A stretch of DNA of 64,000 bases from Stichopus chloronotus (lineage: Eukaryota > Echinodermata > Holothuroidea > Aspidochirotida > Stichopodidae): positions 22,569,106 through 22,633,105 of the forward strand of contig CM037842.1 in assembly GCA_021234535.1 (NCBI GenBank). Direction: 5' to 3'. The notes under the pieces are model-generated. The model ran no database searches and had not been told where the DNA came from. It saw only the letters and a list, made by a program, of their open reading frames with translations. The translations under genes were made by a program, and so were the position numbers. Positions within the stretch are counted from its first letter, which is position 1. Each line of letters opens with the position of its first letter. Of the stretch, positions 46,613 through 59,266 are shown one piece after another.

Positions 46613-47345
46613 CTAAAGTGACGATATCGTGGTGCAGGTGACGATGAAGATGGTAGATAGATCGCTCCAGCCAAATTCTACTGAGAGCAGCAATCTTTGT
46701 AAACAGAATCCACCGTAGGGGTTAGAGCATTCAATTATTTTAATAGCTCTACATGATACAATCAATGTGATCTTTTTCAACCTTTGTGACATTTCCACGC
46801 CAAGGCAATGCTTCTAGACTTAGACTAGTAACATTGCTGAATATATCCATTATCTCATGTTGAACTTCAAAGTTTGCCATTTTCCTGAGGCAACGTAACT
46901 GGCTATTCAACTTCTTCATTAAAATATCCACATGGTCACTCCATGTCAGAGAATTATTTAGGTGAAACCACAGGTACTTAAAAGAAGGGACAGTGCAACA
47001 ATGGAAATCAATAACCCCTTTCTTTTGTTTTTGAAATACTCAGTTTCAAAAATTGGTGTCACAACATAGTCCATGAACGACTGCAGCTAGTGGAGATATG
47101 CAACCTCATCATCATCATGATGGATAATACCTACCATGGAGGTATCGTCAGCAAACTTGATGAGGGGGCACCTCACTCTCCTGCAACTTGCAGTCAGAGG
47201 TGCATAGGGTGAAGAGCACCAGTGTTCATGACACCTCCTGATCAAGTTTAAATAATTTGGAAAACCAAAGACCAATACAGGTATTATTAACTGGCAACTG
47301 TGGAGGGCAGTGTTAAAATTAATCAGACGGCTCATTTAATAGCAA
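46613..47345 (-). pseudogene. Broken LINE (non-LTR) reverse transcriptase, 3' part
   Basis: Minus-strand fragments in consecutive order: SSPYAPLTASCRRVRCPLIK, then FADDTSMVGIIHHDDDEVAY (the catalytic F/Y-A-D-D box, coding at about 47138-47158), then SWSDHV-like LTWSDHVDILMKKLNSQLRC, LRKMANFEVQHEIMDIF, and PWRGNVTKVEKDHIDCIM. This is the order seen in CR1/L2/RTE-like LINEs: ADD box, thumb with the L-W-x-x-H-V pattern, then the WxGN-x-x-x-x-D-x-x-x-L/I region. Several frame changes and stops break it. The enzyme would copy its own RNA at a nicked target; this copy is dead. The 5' part and endonuclease are absent. Confidence 0.8.
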
Positions 47346-49524
47346 TATACTGTAGATAATAAGCACTAGTGTAATACTGAGGCAGGTATATATTTAGAAA
47401 GGATTGGAGGAAATTAAAAAATAGGCAGGGCATTACTGCTTGTGTGAGAGTTGAAGACAGAGTCACAAAATTAATTTGCAAACATTGTTTCAATTTTCAA
47501 ATGGGTCTGGTCATGAGTTGATGTATTCTCTCTGTATGACATCTGTACCATTATTACTAATTTTAAACTGAGTATATTCTCCCTTTAAATGTGATTTTAC
47601 CACAAGACCTTTCACAACTTATGCAAATTGTTCTGACACTTTCATATCTTTTTAAACAGATGCATGCAGTTACCATCTATTATAATAAAAACTTCTTTAT
47701 GTATGGTACACCTCTAGAAGATGACCAGAAGAATGCTAAACAAGTAAGCCAGATCTTATTCCTACAACCACTTTTTTTAAATAATGAGTGCAAACTGTAC
47801 TTCAGTAAGAGTAATGTTACTGACATCTACTTGGCCTTATATTTAAAAGAAACTGTGAAACCAAATAAATGGAATCCTTAATAAGTAAGAAATTTTAATC
47901 ATTCAATACAAGGCCAGTTATTATTAAGAGAATGCACATGGAGCTATTATGGCTGCTGCAGATCAGCTTTAGTTGACAGTATAACCATCAGTCACAGGAG
48001 GATGATGACCAGGCAACAATAAGAGTCACATCTCCCCTATCCCCTTCTCCCCTCTGCAAAGAAAAAACATTTGGAAAAAACATTTGGAATGCAAACTTAC
48101 AGATGAAGGGGCACTGACAAAACTACAGTTTTCGTATATCATATCTACATGCCTGTTGGATATATAGACAACAGATTAACTCAAGCAGCATTAATAATAT
48201 TCACAAGTAGTGAGTATTCACAAAAGGTCCAATTTGGGAGATATATGTAGGGAATAATTTCTTTGTCCCTCTCAAGTAACAGATCAATGAACACACGTAC
48301 AATATGCTTTCAGAGTTAAGGTCACAAGCGGTGTCCCACATTTGTACAGATTTACATTTAGTTAACACATAAAAGCATATGTCTGGTGTGTAAAAACATC
48401 CAACAACTACCGCATACAAATTTTTCATATGAACTTCAGAGCCAAATGAATGATTACAGAATTGTTTGATTAACTACTAAACAAACACCGGGCAACAATG
48501 TATTGCCTTGGCTGTGGGTTGTATACACACTGTGATATAACAAATGGTTTGTGTTGTATACATTTTTGATTAATATTAGTATGTTCTTTATCATGAACCT
48601 GTTGTAATGTTATGTTTAAACAGTGCCATCACCGTTTCAAACAAGGTAAGTTACCATTGTCCTAACAGCTGCACTACTGCATGTCTTGCATGGTGTCCAT
48701 ACCTTAATTACAGGAACCATTAAGAGAGGGACCTACATGATGGGCTAACAAAAATATGTCTAAAAGAAGGAAATATACTACATTCAAGTTAGATGGCTTT
48801 TAATGGGGTAGATTGGTCAATCTATATGAGCTAGTGCTTCAGTACTATACTGCAGAGATGAACCTTGAGCTGGGTGATTCCTAACTCTCCAATGAGATGG
48901 TTAAGGAAAAGCAAACCACATTCAAACCTCAGAACACCATGGCATCACCTGATTTTAAAGCGGCAACATATATATGCCTACATATTTGTTGTGGTATGCC
49001 TGCTTACAAATTTGTTTGAAATAAATCCATGCATGCTATGCAGTGCTTTAGGACAAATCATCTACACTGAATCAGAGGATAAATGGAATTAGTTATAAAT
49101 AAAATCCTGTTTCTAAACAGCTGAACCTTGAGAAGAAAATGCAAACAAATCACCATATTTACCCATACAAGAATTCCATAAAAGTTGACCCACTGTGAGA
49201 AATATTACTTCCAAAGAAAGAAAAAGAAAATAAACAGACAGCCCACTGTTACCACTGCATGGGGCTGTGGACAAACATATAAATACACTGCAGTTATATC
49301 CCATGACAGGTCTGGGCAGTGATATTAGTGGTTCCCATGATCTGAAAATTGAACAAATCATGCAGCCATAGCTTCTATGGGAATAACCATTTTCTTGTCA
49401 TATAGTTGTATAGTGTATGAAACAATAATACTGTAGAATTACTATAGAATATATGTCAATGTAACAGGAATACCACAGTATATGATACTAATACTACACA
49501 AGCTATATTTTTTTCTGGGATAAG

Positions 49525-49735
49525 TGAAATTCTCAGTTGTTTCTGCCCTTTGATTTACAGCAATTAAAAGCAAATTCGAAAGATGCAGAGTAGCTCATAT
49601 TACACAGCACACACAATGGACCCACATTTGAAAAGGTACCATAGTGGAGGAGTTTTAGACAGGCTGTGGGATGGGCTAATTGTTAGAAGTAAGTGGTTGG
49701 GAGAATTTGAATTGGTCTGGGGCAATGAGTGACTA
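49525..49735 (+). repeat. Dispersed repeat, copy 2 (gatgcagagtagctcatat family)
   Basis: Second copy of 19372-19560, same orientation, sharing gatgcagagtagctcatat, gtggaggagttttagaca and aagtggttgggaga. Confidence 0.65.
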
Positions 49736-50599
49736 CCTAAAGCTAAGATATTGAGTTATAAATAGGATGATTTTAAATATGAAAATATGAAATTTAGCAA
49801 TTGTGAAAGATGAGAAGTATTCTATGTGCTATCAGTCCTCTCAATTGTTTCTAACATTTGTTAACTCTTTTGGCTTGGGAACGTTTTGTACAGTACACTT
49901 GAAGTAATGTTCTATAATACATGGTAAATGAAAAGATTGTACACTGGCTTTGACACTGCATGATCTGTGATTTTTTGGAGTGTTCATTTCCCAAACATTC
50001 TGGCTGAAATGAATATTACCCCAGGAAAAAGCTTATAAACTTGGCAACTACTAGTACTCAAGTTCTGAGGGTTTGAACAAATTACGGAACCAGTGACACT
50101 TAAGATTGTACTTCATAGAAATCTTAATAGCATAACTTCTGTTTGAAAAATTACAGATCCCCTAAACAAATTTCTATCTTACATTTGTGATCCACTGTGT
50201 ATTCTGGGAAAAGTGGTGATGTCATAACAGATCTACTAATTTCTTTATAATCTCAACTGAAGTAAAAACATTTCCCATACACTCCTAGAGACCACAATAC
50301 TGCCAATTGACAGTAACAGTCACCACATCTACCAATCAATGGAATGCAGAAAAGGTCAACCAGAGGTGCTGTCCAATCAGAAGTCATCACTGAGTGAGAA
50401 GCCGTCCATTCAGAAATTGCCATCCACATTCAGCTGCTGACATTTAGAAATAGCAGTTCAATGTTTGATGGTTCCATCATGAAGGCTGGGTCCCAGCAGG
50501 CAGGAATGGGATTGACCTGACAAGACACATTCTGTGCATTTGACCTTGAGAATCCAGAAAAGGGAACTTTTTTTCCAAGAGAAAGATACATAGATAAAT

Positions 50600-51530
50600 T
50601 TACATAGATAAATTTAAGTGGGGCTCACTACTACTCAAAATGGGTGAGACACAATATTATTCTGTACAGGGTCCCAGGGAGTAGCAATAAAGGGTCCAAG
50701 ATTTCAATTTATTCAGATGAGACAGTACATGGGTCATTCTTTTTCACTTGAAGAGTACATGGTAGGGATCGCAATTATTATCAAGTTCAGCAACTTCTTA
50801 ATGTAAATTAGCCCAGACAGTCACAAATAGCCCACAATGACATATTTAAGCAGAAAATGTACATGGACATTTCTTCTTGCATTTAAAGAGTAATCTAAGG
50901 GATCACAAAAATACCAAGTGCAGCAACTTTATCATGTACATGAGCACAGATGACAGCCCAACAGTAGCCCAAAAGGGCCCAAGGCCCATAAAGACTTTAT
51001 TCAGCAGAAAACATACATGTGCAATTCCTTTGTACTTGGTATTTTTGTGATCCCTAAGATGTACTCCTTCAAAGCAAGCCAAATTACCAATTTTCCACTG
51101 AATAAAGTCGCTATGGGCTACTTTTGGGATAATGTCTGGACCACTGCACAAGATGAAGTCTCTGAACTTTGTAGTACTTTTGTGATCCTAACATGTACTC
51201 TTTCAACAGCATTACTCTTTCAACAGCATAAATTACCCATTTATATTTTCATCTGATGGAAGTTGTTATGGGCCATGGGCACCTTTTGGGCTAGTGTTAA
51301 TGTACTGGATAAGGTTTATGGACTTTGTATTTTGTGATCCCTTTGATGTACTTTTTCAAAAACAAAATGAATTATCATTCCTCTGAATGAAGTCGTTATG
51401 GGTCATGGGCAAGTTTTGAACTACTGTCTGGGACAATGTACTCTATAAAGTTGCTGTTATTGATATTTATGTGATCCCTGTAAAAGATGTACTCTTTAAG
51501 TGAAGAAAAATTATCCATGTAACAGTTCAG
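50600..51530. repeat. Inner arms of the foldback element, inverted tandem units
   Basis: On the right arm (51015-51530) the units carry ttggtatttttgtgatccct, agatgtactc-tt, gaataaagtcg-tatgggc and ttttgggcta phrases. On the left arm (50600-51010) the same phrases occur in reverse complement (agggatcacaaaaataccaa at about 50898-50920, tagcccaaaagggcc at about 50965-50980). The unit is about 165 bp, two to three per arm, and the arms meet with almost no spacer. Confidence 0.8.
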
Positions 51531-51844
51531 CTAAATGCTATGGCCTGGAGTCCAGTACAAGATAAAATTGTGTCACACCCATGTTGACTATTGGTAAGCC
51601 CTAGAGAACATTTTCCACTTAAATATATCCCTGTATCTTTCAGTTGAAAAAGGTTTCTTTTTTTTTTTTTTGCCCCTTGTTCTGGGGTCCAACCTACCCA
51701 CAAGGAACATCAAATCTTTCGTACCTTTCCAGCTGAATGAATGCTCTGGGTTTCCAGACAACATGTAATTTAGAATTTTAGACATCAATGTAAGTTTAGA
51801 CTTTTGGCTACCAATAGACCATACTGTCACTCAAATGGAAGGCT

Positions 51845-52320
51845 GCTATGCTTCAAAGAGACGTCTAAATCAACGGCTTCTGAATCAATGGCCATTTCTG
51901 AGTGGACAGCAGCTGAATTTGAATGACGATTTTCACATGTGCGGCTGCTGTATTTGAACTGCAATTTCTAATGGCAGAGGCTGAATTTGTACGGCAATTT
52001 CTGAAGGGACAACTGCTGTATGTGAACTGTGACTGCTAATGGACGGCTTCTGAAGCAATGACCATTTCTGGATGGACAGCAGCTGTATTTCAATGACGAT
52101 TTTTACAGGAGCGGCTGCTGCATTTGAACAGAGATTTCTGACAGCAGAGGCTGAATTTGTAGAGCCATTTTTGAACGGATGGATGCTGTATTTCAAAGGC
52201 ATTTTCTGAATGGACAATTTAATCAATGATCATTTCTGAGTGCTGTATTTCAACGGCGATTTCTGAATGTGGACCGTGATTTCTGAGGGATGGCTTCTTA
52301 ATCAACAATGACTTCTGATT
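51845..52320. repeat. Outer right arm: short-period repeats
   Basis: Degenerate units built on cggcttctgaatcaatg, gcagctgaatttgaatg, cgatttctga and gcggctgctgtatttgaac recur every few tens of bases. The long minus-strand open frame across 51933-52226 is caused by this repetition. Confidence 0.75.
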
Positions 52321-53572
52321 GCACAGCGCCTCTCGATGACCCTTTCCATGTTCCATAGCAATCCATGATCATGTTCATTCTGTTCATCATGCAACAAAGA
52401 CATTTAAACTCAGAAGATCAATCCTGCTTACATCAAAACATCACACTTAGTTCTACATACTTTTCTACAAAGATTTGTTTAGTGGATGAGCAGTTTGCTA
52501 TCAACAGTTTTGTTCTCCTTGTTAAATGTTTAGTCATTTAATTGGAAGTGTGCAACATCATGAGACTTAAAACATTGCATTGATGAACTACATGGTGATG
52601 TTGCCAACTTAGTGAATATTACTTCCATTCATACCTTAGTACACATGGGCACATGTTACCTCTAGACAGAGTCAAGTTCCTTCAATATTCTTGATTCCTG
52701 CCTTTAACAGCCATCGTTATACTGGCTCAGTGACATGCACAATCCACATCCATGTTAACATGACAAGGTACAGTCTATGAAGTCAAAAACAATAATCACA
52801 TTCTTAACATTCATTCCAACCTCATTGAGTGTTGCCAGTTAATGGAATAGTTTGCATCAAGTCACTGATATTTTACATTATGTCACTTCTACATGATTAC
52901 TGTAAGTTTCTTACATACTCTCCTTCACAGCCATCACCACAATCATATTCTAATCAGTTGTGGCTGACTCCACGACCATGAAATCTAACAACATACAGCC
53001 ATGCAGTCCACTATTCCCTTTTGATACACACATTGTTACCTCTTCCTTATAAAAGTTGGCTAAAGCTCTAATGATTATGTAAACTGTGACCTAACCTTCA
53101 CAGCTTGATAGCATGTTTGTGGCTGCTGTATCATGCACAGCTATGCTTGATATAAATTAACACAATCTGTCCCCTCTTTGCCATGACCTCAAGTATGGAT
53201 AACATGTTTGTTCATGTAAGAACTACAGACGGCAATATACAATCAATGGTACATGACAAAAAACAACAGGGGAAAAAGAAAAGAGGTTTACAGGGGAAAA
53301 GTGCATTCAACCCCTGTTGAAAATTCATATGTAAACCATGTCCTGTATTACAATGTAATTTTTCTGGGTCATGGTCTCTTCGAAAAGCAGTCCAATTTGA
53401 ATATGTATTATTTTCAAACCCAGCTATTATGTACTATACCTGTGATTAGCAAAATTATTGCTTGATAATCAATCACTGGAAAGATCACAACTTAGCTGGA
53501 AAATAGACTGGAATGCAACTTAGCATATATAGATATTGCAAAGTAAATTGTGTTGATGAAGTAACCCCACAC

Positions 53573-53885
53573 TTACTGGTTTGGAGAATTACCATGCTAT
53601 GTACTTTGACTCCAATCTAGCATCAGACAATTGCCACCCTAACTTGAGAGTAAAGCAATACACAATTTACAATCAATCAAGAAAGAATACTCAAAGTGAA
53701 ATAGATTAAAAACTTCACAAAGATTGATATTTGACTACACAACTGAAAAATTTACAGAGATGCACAAGTAACTTTACTGCTACCAGTTGAGAAGGCTGCC
53801 AATTACAGACACAAGTGGATACACACAATCAATCATAGTCAACAAGATCAATTCATACATGATGAGAGAGAGTACATGACAGAAT
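53573..53885. repeat. Old inverted-end unit of the ggctggcaattacgg family
   Basis: cttactggtttggagaatta, then aatctagcatcagacaattg at the left. ggctgccaattacagaca, then atagtcaacaagatcaattc and gagagagagtacatgac at the right. Inverted arrangement as at 43976-44245, about 310 bp, strongly diverged. Confidence 0.55.
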
Positions 53886-56800
53886 ATATTTGCCAACATT
53901 TCTTTGAGGAGTCCTCGTATCTTTCCATGGGATGCACGCCTGCATATGATTCAAGGCATACAGTCCTTAAATACTTACAGTAACTCATCATACCTATAAA
54001 CACTGAATATGATCATGTCCAACTTTACCCTAAATAAGATAGCAGCAGAACTATTAAACCTCTCTACATCTCTCCCCAACATACCACACATTAGCCCACT
54101 AAAATAAAACATGTTCTGCAACAGTATTATCATTTTGCATTTTAAATAAATTTAAAACTTGTTTCTGGTACCAGGGACAAAAACTACCTGGTTTGGTTTT
54201 TCATAAGTGACTGACTTCCCTGTCCCAACACAACAAATCCTTACTGTCACCCAACTTTAAATTGCTACCCATTAGATGATAGTGTAGATGTGTTGAGACC
54301 AGTAAGAGAGGGGTGAAGTAAATAGTGAATGTAACATTCATTAAATCTTCATAATTACCATCAACAAAAACAATATAAATTACACGACATCACAACAGGA
54401 GGAATTAAAACAGAAGATAGCACAGCATACAACTCGGATGATGAAATAGTTCCATATTTAGTTAATCACTCTAACAGGGAAGGGAACATTAACAAATCTG
54501 AAGGATTTTAACAGGTAAGTGGCAAAAATTTCATGCAAATATTAGTTCACAGCAAACAAAAATATTATCATAACTTTGGATATAATTTGTAAAACTTCAT
54601 GTAACTAACTTTCTCCATATAGCTGCTCCTAGTCATACCAGGCCTCCTTTCTGGAGTATGTCAGAGCTGGATATTTCAAACTCAGATCACGTATCCCTAA
54701 ACTTGACATATATCATTAAATCATTAAACCAGCATTACTGAATCACTAGGAATTAAAAGCAATCTAATGATTCTTGATAATTGTTTCAAATGTAGAATTG
54801 AAAAAAGATATATCTACAGCAGATTCACTAAAGATTGAATAATGCACCAAACAACAACATGAGCTGTTTCTTTTTCAAGACAATTCTTATTATGCTTGCA
54901 TTTGGATTTTTTTGGATCTCTATGATGCAGAAAATGATCATATGATTGATACATACAAGAGAATGTTCCATCTTTCAATTCCTCTGCAAATATGAGCATA
55001 GGAAGAACATTAAATACATGCACTGGCTATATGCTGCTTATGATCTACCCTCCCAAGTTATAATTTCAAGTTTAGTGATTTATTTTGAAAACAAACAAAT
55101 CTCAAAAGCTAAGAACAAAAATTGAGGTGGCTGTTATTTTAAGATCCAGAAAGATATTCTGAGAAGTCAAGCTATATAGTCGTTCTTAGTATGAGCCATA
55201 AACCTGCTATCTTGGCAAAGATTACATTTTTGGTAAAAATTTCATGATGGCATCACCTGATTTTGCCAGAAAAGACAGAAAGAGAGCTCTCTTTCTTCTA
55301 CACAACAAAAATCTCTGCAACTGAACAAATATGGCAGAAAAAATTGTGATAACACATAAGCCCTCCAAGGATCAGTAGAGAAACATGAAACATTGCACCA
55401 ACATCCCGTTGGTCCCCTTGCATTGTATACACATCAATTAAGTAGACAAAGATTGGAAAAAGACACTACAGTGTCCTGCTTGACAATCGTTAAATTGTTT
55501 CTGACAGAAAAGGAGATGAACCTCCTCCCTGCTAATATGTTTGGAAATTCAAGGAGAAATAGCTTTTGAGAGAATGACAGCCATGTTGTTTGCCACAATC
55601 TGTGATAAAGTAAAAAGTCTGAGGTTCAGGGATATCTTTACACTGTATTGTAGGTATAGTCAATGATGTCCACATCGGCTCTATCTGGGATATCATTAGT
55701 CGAATCATGAATCTCCTGGAGTACCATAGGTAGCAAGATATGAGTAAGTGGAGACCTTTATGATCATTCCAAATATAGTACAACATGGTTTCAAGTATAG
55801 TACACCACAGTTTCAAGAGTAGTACTTCATTGATTCAAATTAGTCATAAATTAAAGTATAAGAACATCAACATGGGTTTTCATTATTCTTAAAGTCTCAT
55901 TAACACTTGCCTGCTAATGAACTTTTCAAGAGTCAAGCTTTCATTTTATTAACTTTACTTAAAAGAAGATTCTAATAGAAAAGAAAAAAATTATTTCATT
56001 ACAGGCTACCTTGTAGCACAATTAAGTCACAATGAAGAATGCTTGCGAACCATCGTTATTTTAACATACTTGAATATTCGTTGACCAGCACTTCAATATA
56101 AGAAATTTGTTTATTAAACTTTAACATTGCTGAAACCTAAAATAGATTAGACACTGCAAATTTTTCTTCAATTAAATTCTTTTAGCGTAAAAGTTTCAAA
56201 AAGCAAAGTGAGTATTGACAAGCTGTGAGTAATCAAAGTTTCGCTTCCATTCAATCCTAAGCAGTTGTAATTTCTACTTTGCAAAAAAATCGTTTGAGAA
56301 GAACAAGTTCCTTAAGTGTACATTTAAAGAGGTTCACTAAATTTTCCTAAACTTCTCAAGTTTCCATCACATACTAACAACAAACACTCAAACTGAGAGG
56401 GTCACATACAAAGTAAGTTTAGTGAGTGAGTAATTGACAATTTAATTTGGTGTTTGAAAATTCATGATCAAACACTTCAAATTAGTACTAATTCATATGC
56501 ACACAGCCAGAACATGTCAAAAATTCAAAATATTAGTTGAATATAAAACTTGACTAAATTTATGCTAATTCTAATCATTTTTATGTAGTACAATTCAAAA
56601 ACCAAACAAATTACAAGTGGTATCAACTCACTCAACCCCTAGAAACTCTCTCAGCATTAAAACAGAAATTAATAGGTGACAAAATTCTGTTGTTGCTCTA
56701 TACTTGCCTAACATTAAAATGTTTTACAAATCACCTTTCTGGTGTTCCTTCTTGTTTATTGATTTGGCTTTGTTAACTTTGTTGTTAACTCATGCTAAAT

Positions 56801-58744
56801 TGAGCCAGCTAGTTGTATTTTGCTCTTTATTTGTCTGAAACAGCTAGCATATTCACCACAGGGTATATCACGTACACTACACTGCAAGCATTAACATCAT
56901 AAACACAAATTGCCTCAAAAGTTATGACATAATAATTCAAGCAAAAATAATACAGTATACTACCAGGATTACCAAAAAAGTTATTTTTTCCATTTAAAGA
57001 TATTTCTTTCTCTTTACAGTAACAATCTCACAAAGTCACTCAGGTTAGCAAACATACGTTGCAGATTAGAGGAAAAGAATTAAAAGTGTTATCATTATGT
57101 CATAAATGGATGGACATTTACCTACAAGCTTTATGTAACTTCACAGGGTATTGGTCATTCAGAGAAAGTATTTACTATGGATGTCATAAACACACTTTTG
57201 TCTGCAATATTACCCTTGGGGATTGATTTAATTGAGAGCCAACAATCAGATTAATTCAATCCATTCATCCACAGCAAACATCCACAGTATAAATGAACTC
57301 ATGAACACACATAAAATTAGGGCATGTCAAATTTAGATTACTTTTCTGTACACAAAAAAAGAATATTTTCGTCAATATTTGGGCATTTTAGTAAGATTCT
57401 TCGTAGTCTAGATATTTAGAGCTTTTTGGTACAAACCTGAATATGGTATGCTACATACATAAGTCTTTGTTAAAAATACTTTTAGCCATGCCCTATTCCC
57501 CAGTCTCTGAAATATAGTGCATTGAGTTCATGGTGTATGTTTTGAAGTAATGATCTATTCACGACATGCTCAGGTACCCAATAGCTTGATTATTTACAAA
57601 TAACAACAGAGCTAAGATTTAAGTCTCAATTTTCTAGCTTCATCACAAACACAATCCAGTCACATTTAGCTGGTAGCAATCAACTCAATACAGAAAACTG
57701 GCTACAGTCAAGTAAATATTGTCTTAAAAAAGGCACAAGTATAAATACTTTTGCTTTTTTTGATTGATAGCCTACTCTTTTAGACATCAAAGCTATATAA
57801 GATTATATGGCTGCATATTTTTATTGTTTTCATATCCTTTTGTAATTAAAAACCAGGTTTGATTAATTAGATATATGAAATGCTTTTTCCTGCGTTCAAG
57901 AAAACAACCTGCACCAACAGTGGCTACAGCTGTTGAAGTGATCATTGACCTGGAAAATACTTCCATTTTTAAATTTGTAAGAAACATCCACAGGAGATCA
58001 GTTTCTTTCGCAAATATCAGCTGCTGGAAAAAAAAATGAACAAATCCATAAATATCTCTCAGTTTGCTTAAGGTGCCAAATCAAGAGTTATACTGTTGAT
58101 AAATGTCTTCTTTAGTGTTACATTATACTCCAAAGGGTGACTAATTTACACTTATTAATATGTGACAAAACTTACTGATAAATAAAAAGCTGAAAGAGGA
58201 CTAACAATTTTTTGCTAAGACATGCTGTTCATATCAACAGGCTTGACTTTAAGTACTTCTTAGAACTGCAAATGATTCACAATAAAATAATTTTCCAGTA
58301 GGGGTTACTACTGGACTGGAATTTTTTTTTTTATATTTTGTACTGAGGACTTCAGTATGTTATGCAATTAACACCTAATAAGGCAAGGTATATGGCAAGA
58401 GCTTCTGTAAATCAGAAACAAGAGTACAATGCAATGAAATTCTGATTTGCATGGACATAATGTAAATAATGTAAATTAACTCATCATATCTCAGCATTAA
58501 ATGTGATCACAGTTGACATTAGATGCAGCTAACTGCAATCAATGCTTTCTTTTGCAAAACATAACATATGTTTTATCATGAGGTGGATGTTAACCACACT
58601 ATCAATCTGAAGGGGATACATCTGTCCACATTCCTAAAACTTATATCACAATCACAAAACTGACAGCTTGTAACCATGGTGATCACTCTAATCAAGGACG
58701 GGTTGGTCTGAACACTACCTTAGGTAAGCTTGATTAAAAAAAGA

Positions 58745-58910
58745 AGTCAACTGGTGTGGGAATTCACGAGTGACTATACTTACCCCTTGCTTCCTCATGC
58801 ATTAAGTTTGACCTAGTTCACAGTGCAATCGAAATCTATTCTGACACCGAGCCCTCTAGGCCTAGGCTTCCCCTCATTTGGCTTTCGCTCTGGCTGCAAC
58901 AACATGCCAT
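58745..58910 (-). repeat. Putative DIRS-like terminus, short copy
   Basis: ctggtgtgggaattcacgag, tgactatacttacccctt, then ttctgacaccgagccctct and ggcctagg. Matches 61527-61660 in order and orientation. Also shares the ctggt-tgggaattc and tactcacc start with 43998, which links it to the DIRS-related ends. Confidence 0.6.
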
Positions 58911-58913
58911 AGT

Positions 58914-59266
58914 TTAAAGGGAAATAGGGTGTTTAGAATACACCAACATGACATGCAAAGAAAATAGCTTTAATAATTGTTAAACCATTCAGTCTCATCA
59001 ATAAACATCTACCAAAGCTTCATCTTCTCAAAAGATTATGCATGTGATGAGTAACGGAAGATGCATCATTTGAATTTTGAAAAGTTTGGGTGAACAAATT
59101 AGTGTTGAGCAACAAATAACTGAAATTTGATCTGTGAGGGGCTTATTTCTTGAAAAGAAGGCTACACTTCTTCCTTATTTTGAATAATCTATCATTCTAC
59201 GTCCACAAACATTGATATCAAAAATATGGATGTTTTCTCTAAAACAAACGCCCTATTTCCCTTTAA
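58914..59266 (+). mobile_element. TTAA-flanked MITE, copy 2 (best preserved)
   Basis: 353 bp. The left end ttaaagggaaatagggtgtt and right end aaacgccctatttcccttt plus aa are near-perfect inverted repeats with TTAA at both edges. The interior is AT-rich with no coding. TTAA flanks are typical of piggyBac-class insertion, but the terminal sequence is not one I can assign with certainty. Confidence 0.88.

Larger units (their letters stand above)
50339..52356. mobile_element. Large foldback element (FB/TU-like)
   Basis: The left end reads atggaatgcagaaaaggtca, then agaggtgctgtccaatcag, aagtcatcactg, gagaagccgtccattcag. The right end read inverted gives atggaacatggaaagggtca, agaggcgctgtgcaatcag, aagtcattg, aagaagccatccctcag, a near-continuous match of more than 80 bp. 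Inside lie outer arms of short repeats (right arm 51840-52320, much longer than the left) and inner arms of about 165-bp units that invert around 51010. No coding was found. The pattern of nested inverted arms made of tandem repeats is that of Drosophila FB and sea-urchin TU elements. Confidence 0.75.

Noticed and set aside
51933..52226. 97-codon minus-strand open frame
   Set aside because: It follows the short-period repeats of the foldback element; its recurring PSEIAVQIQ-like text is repeat-derived.
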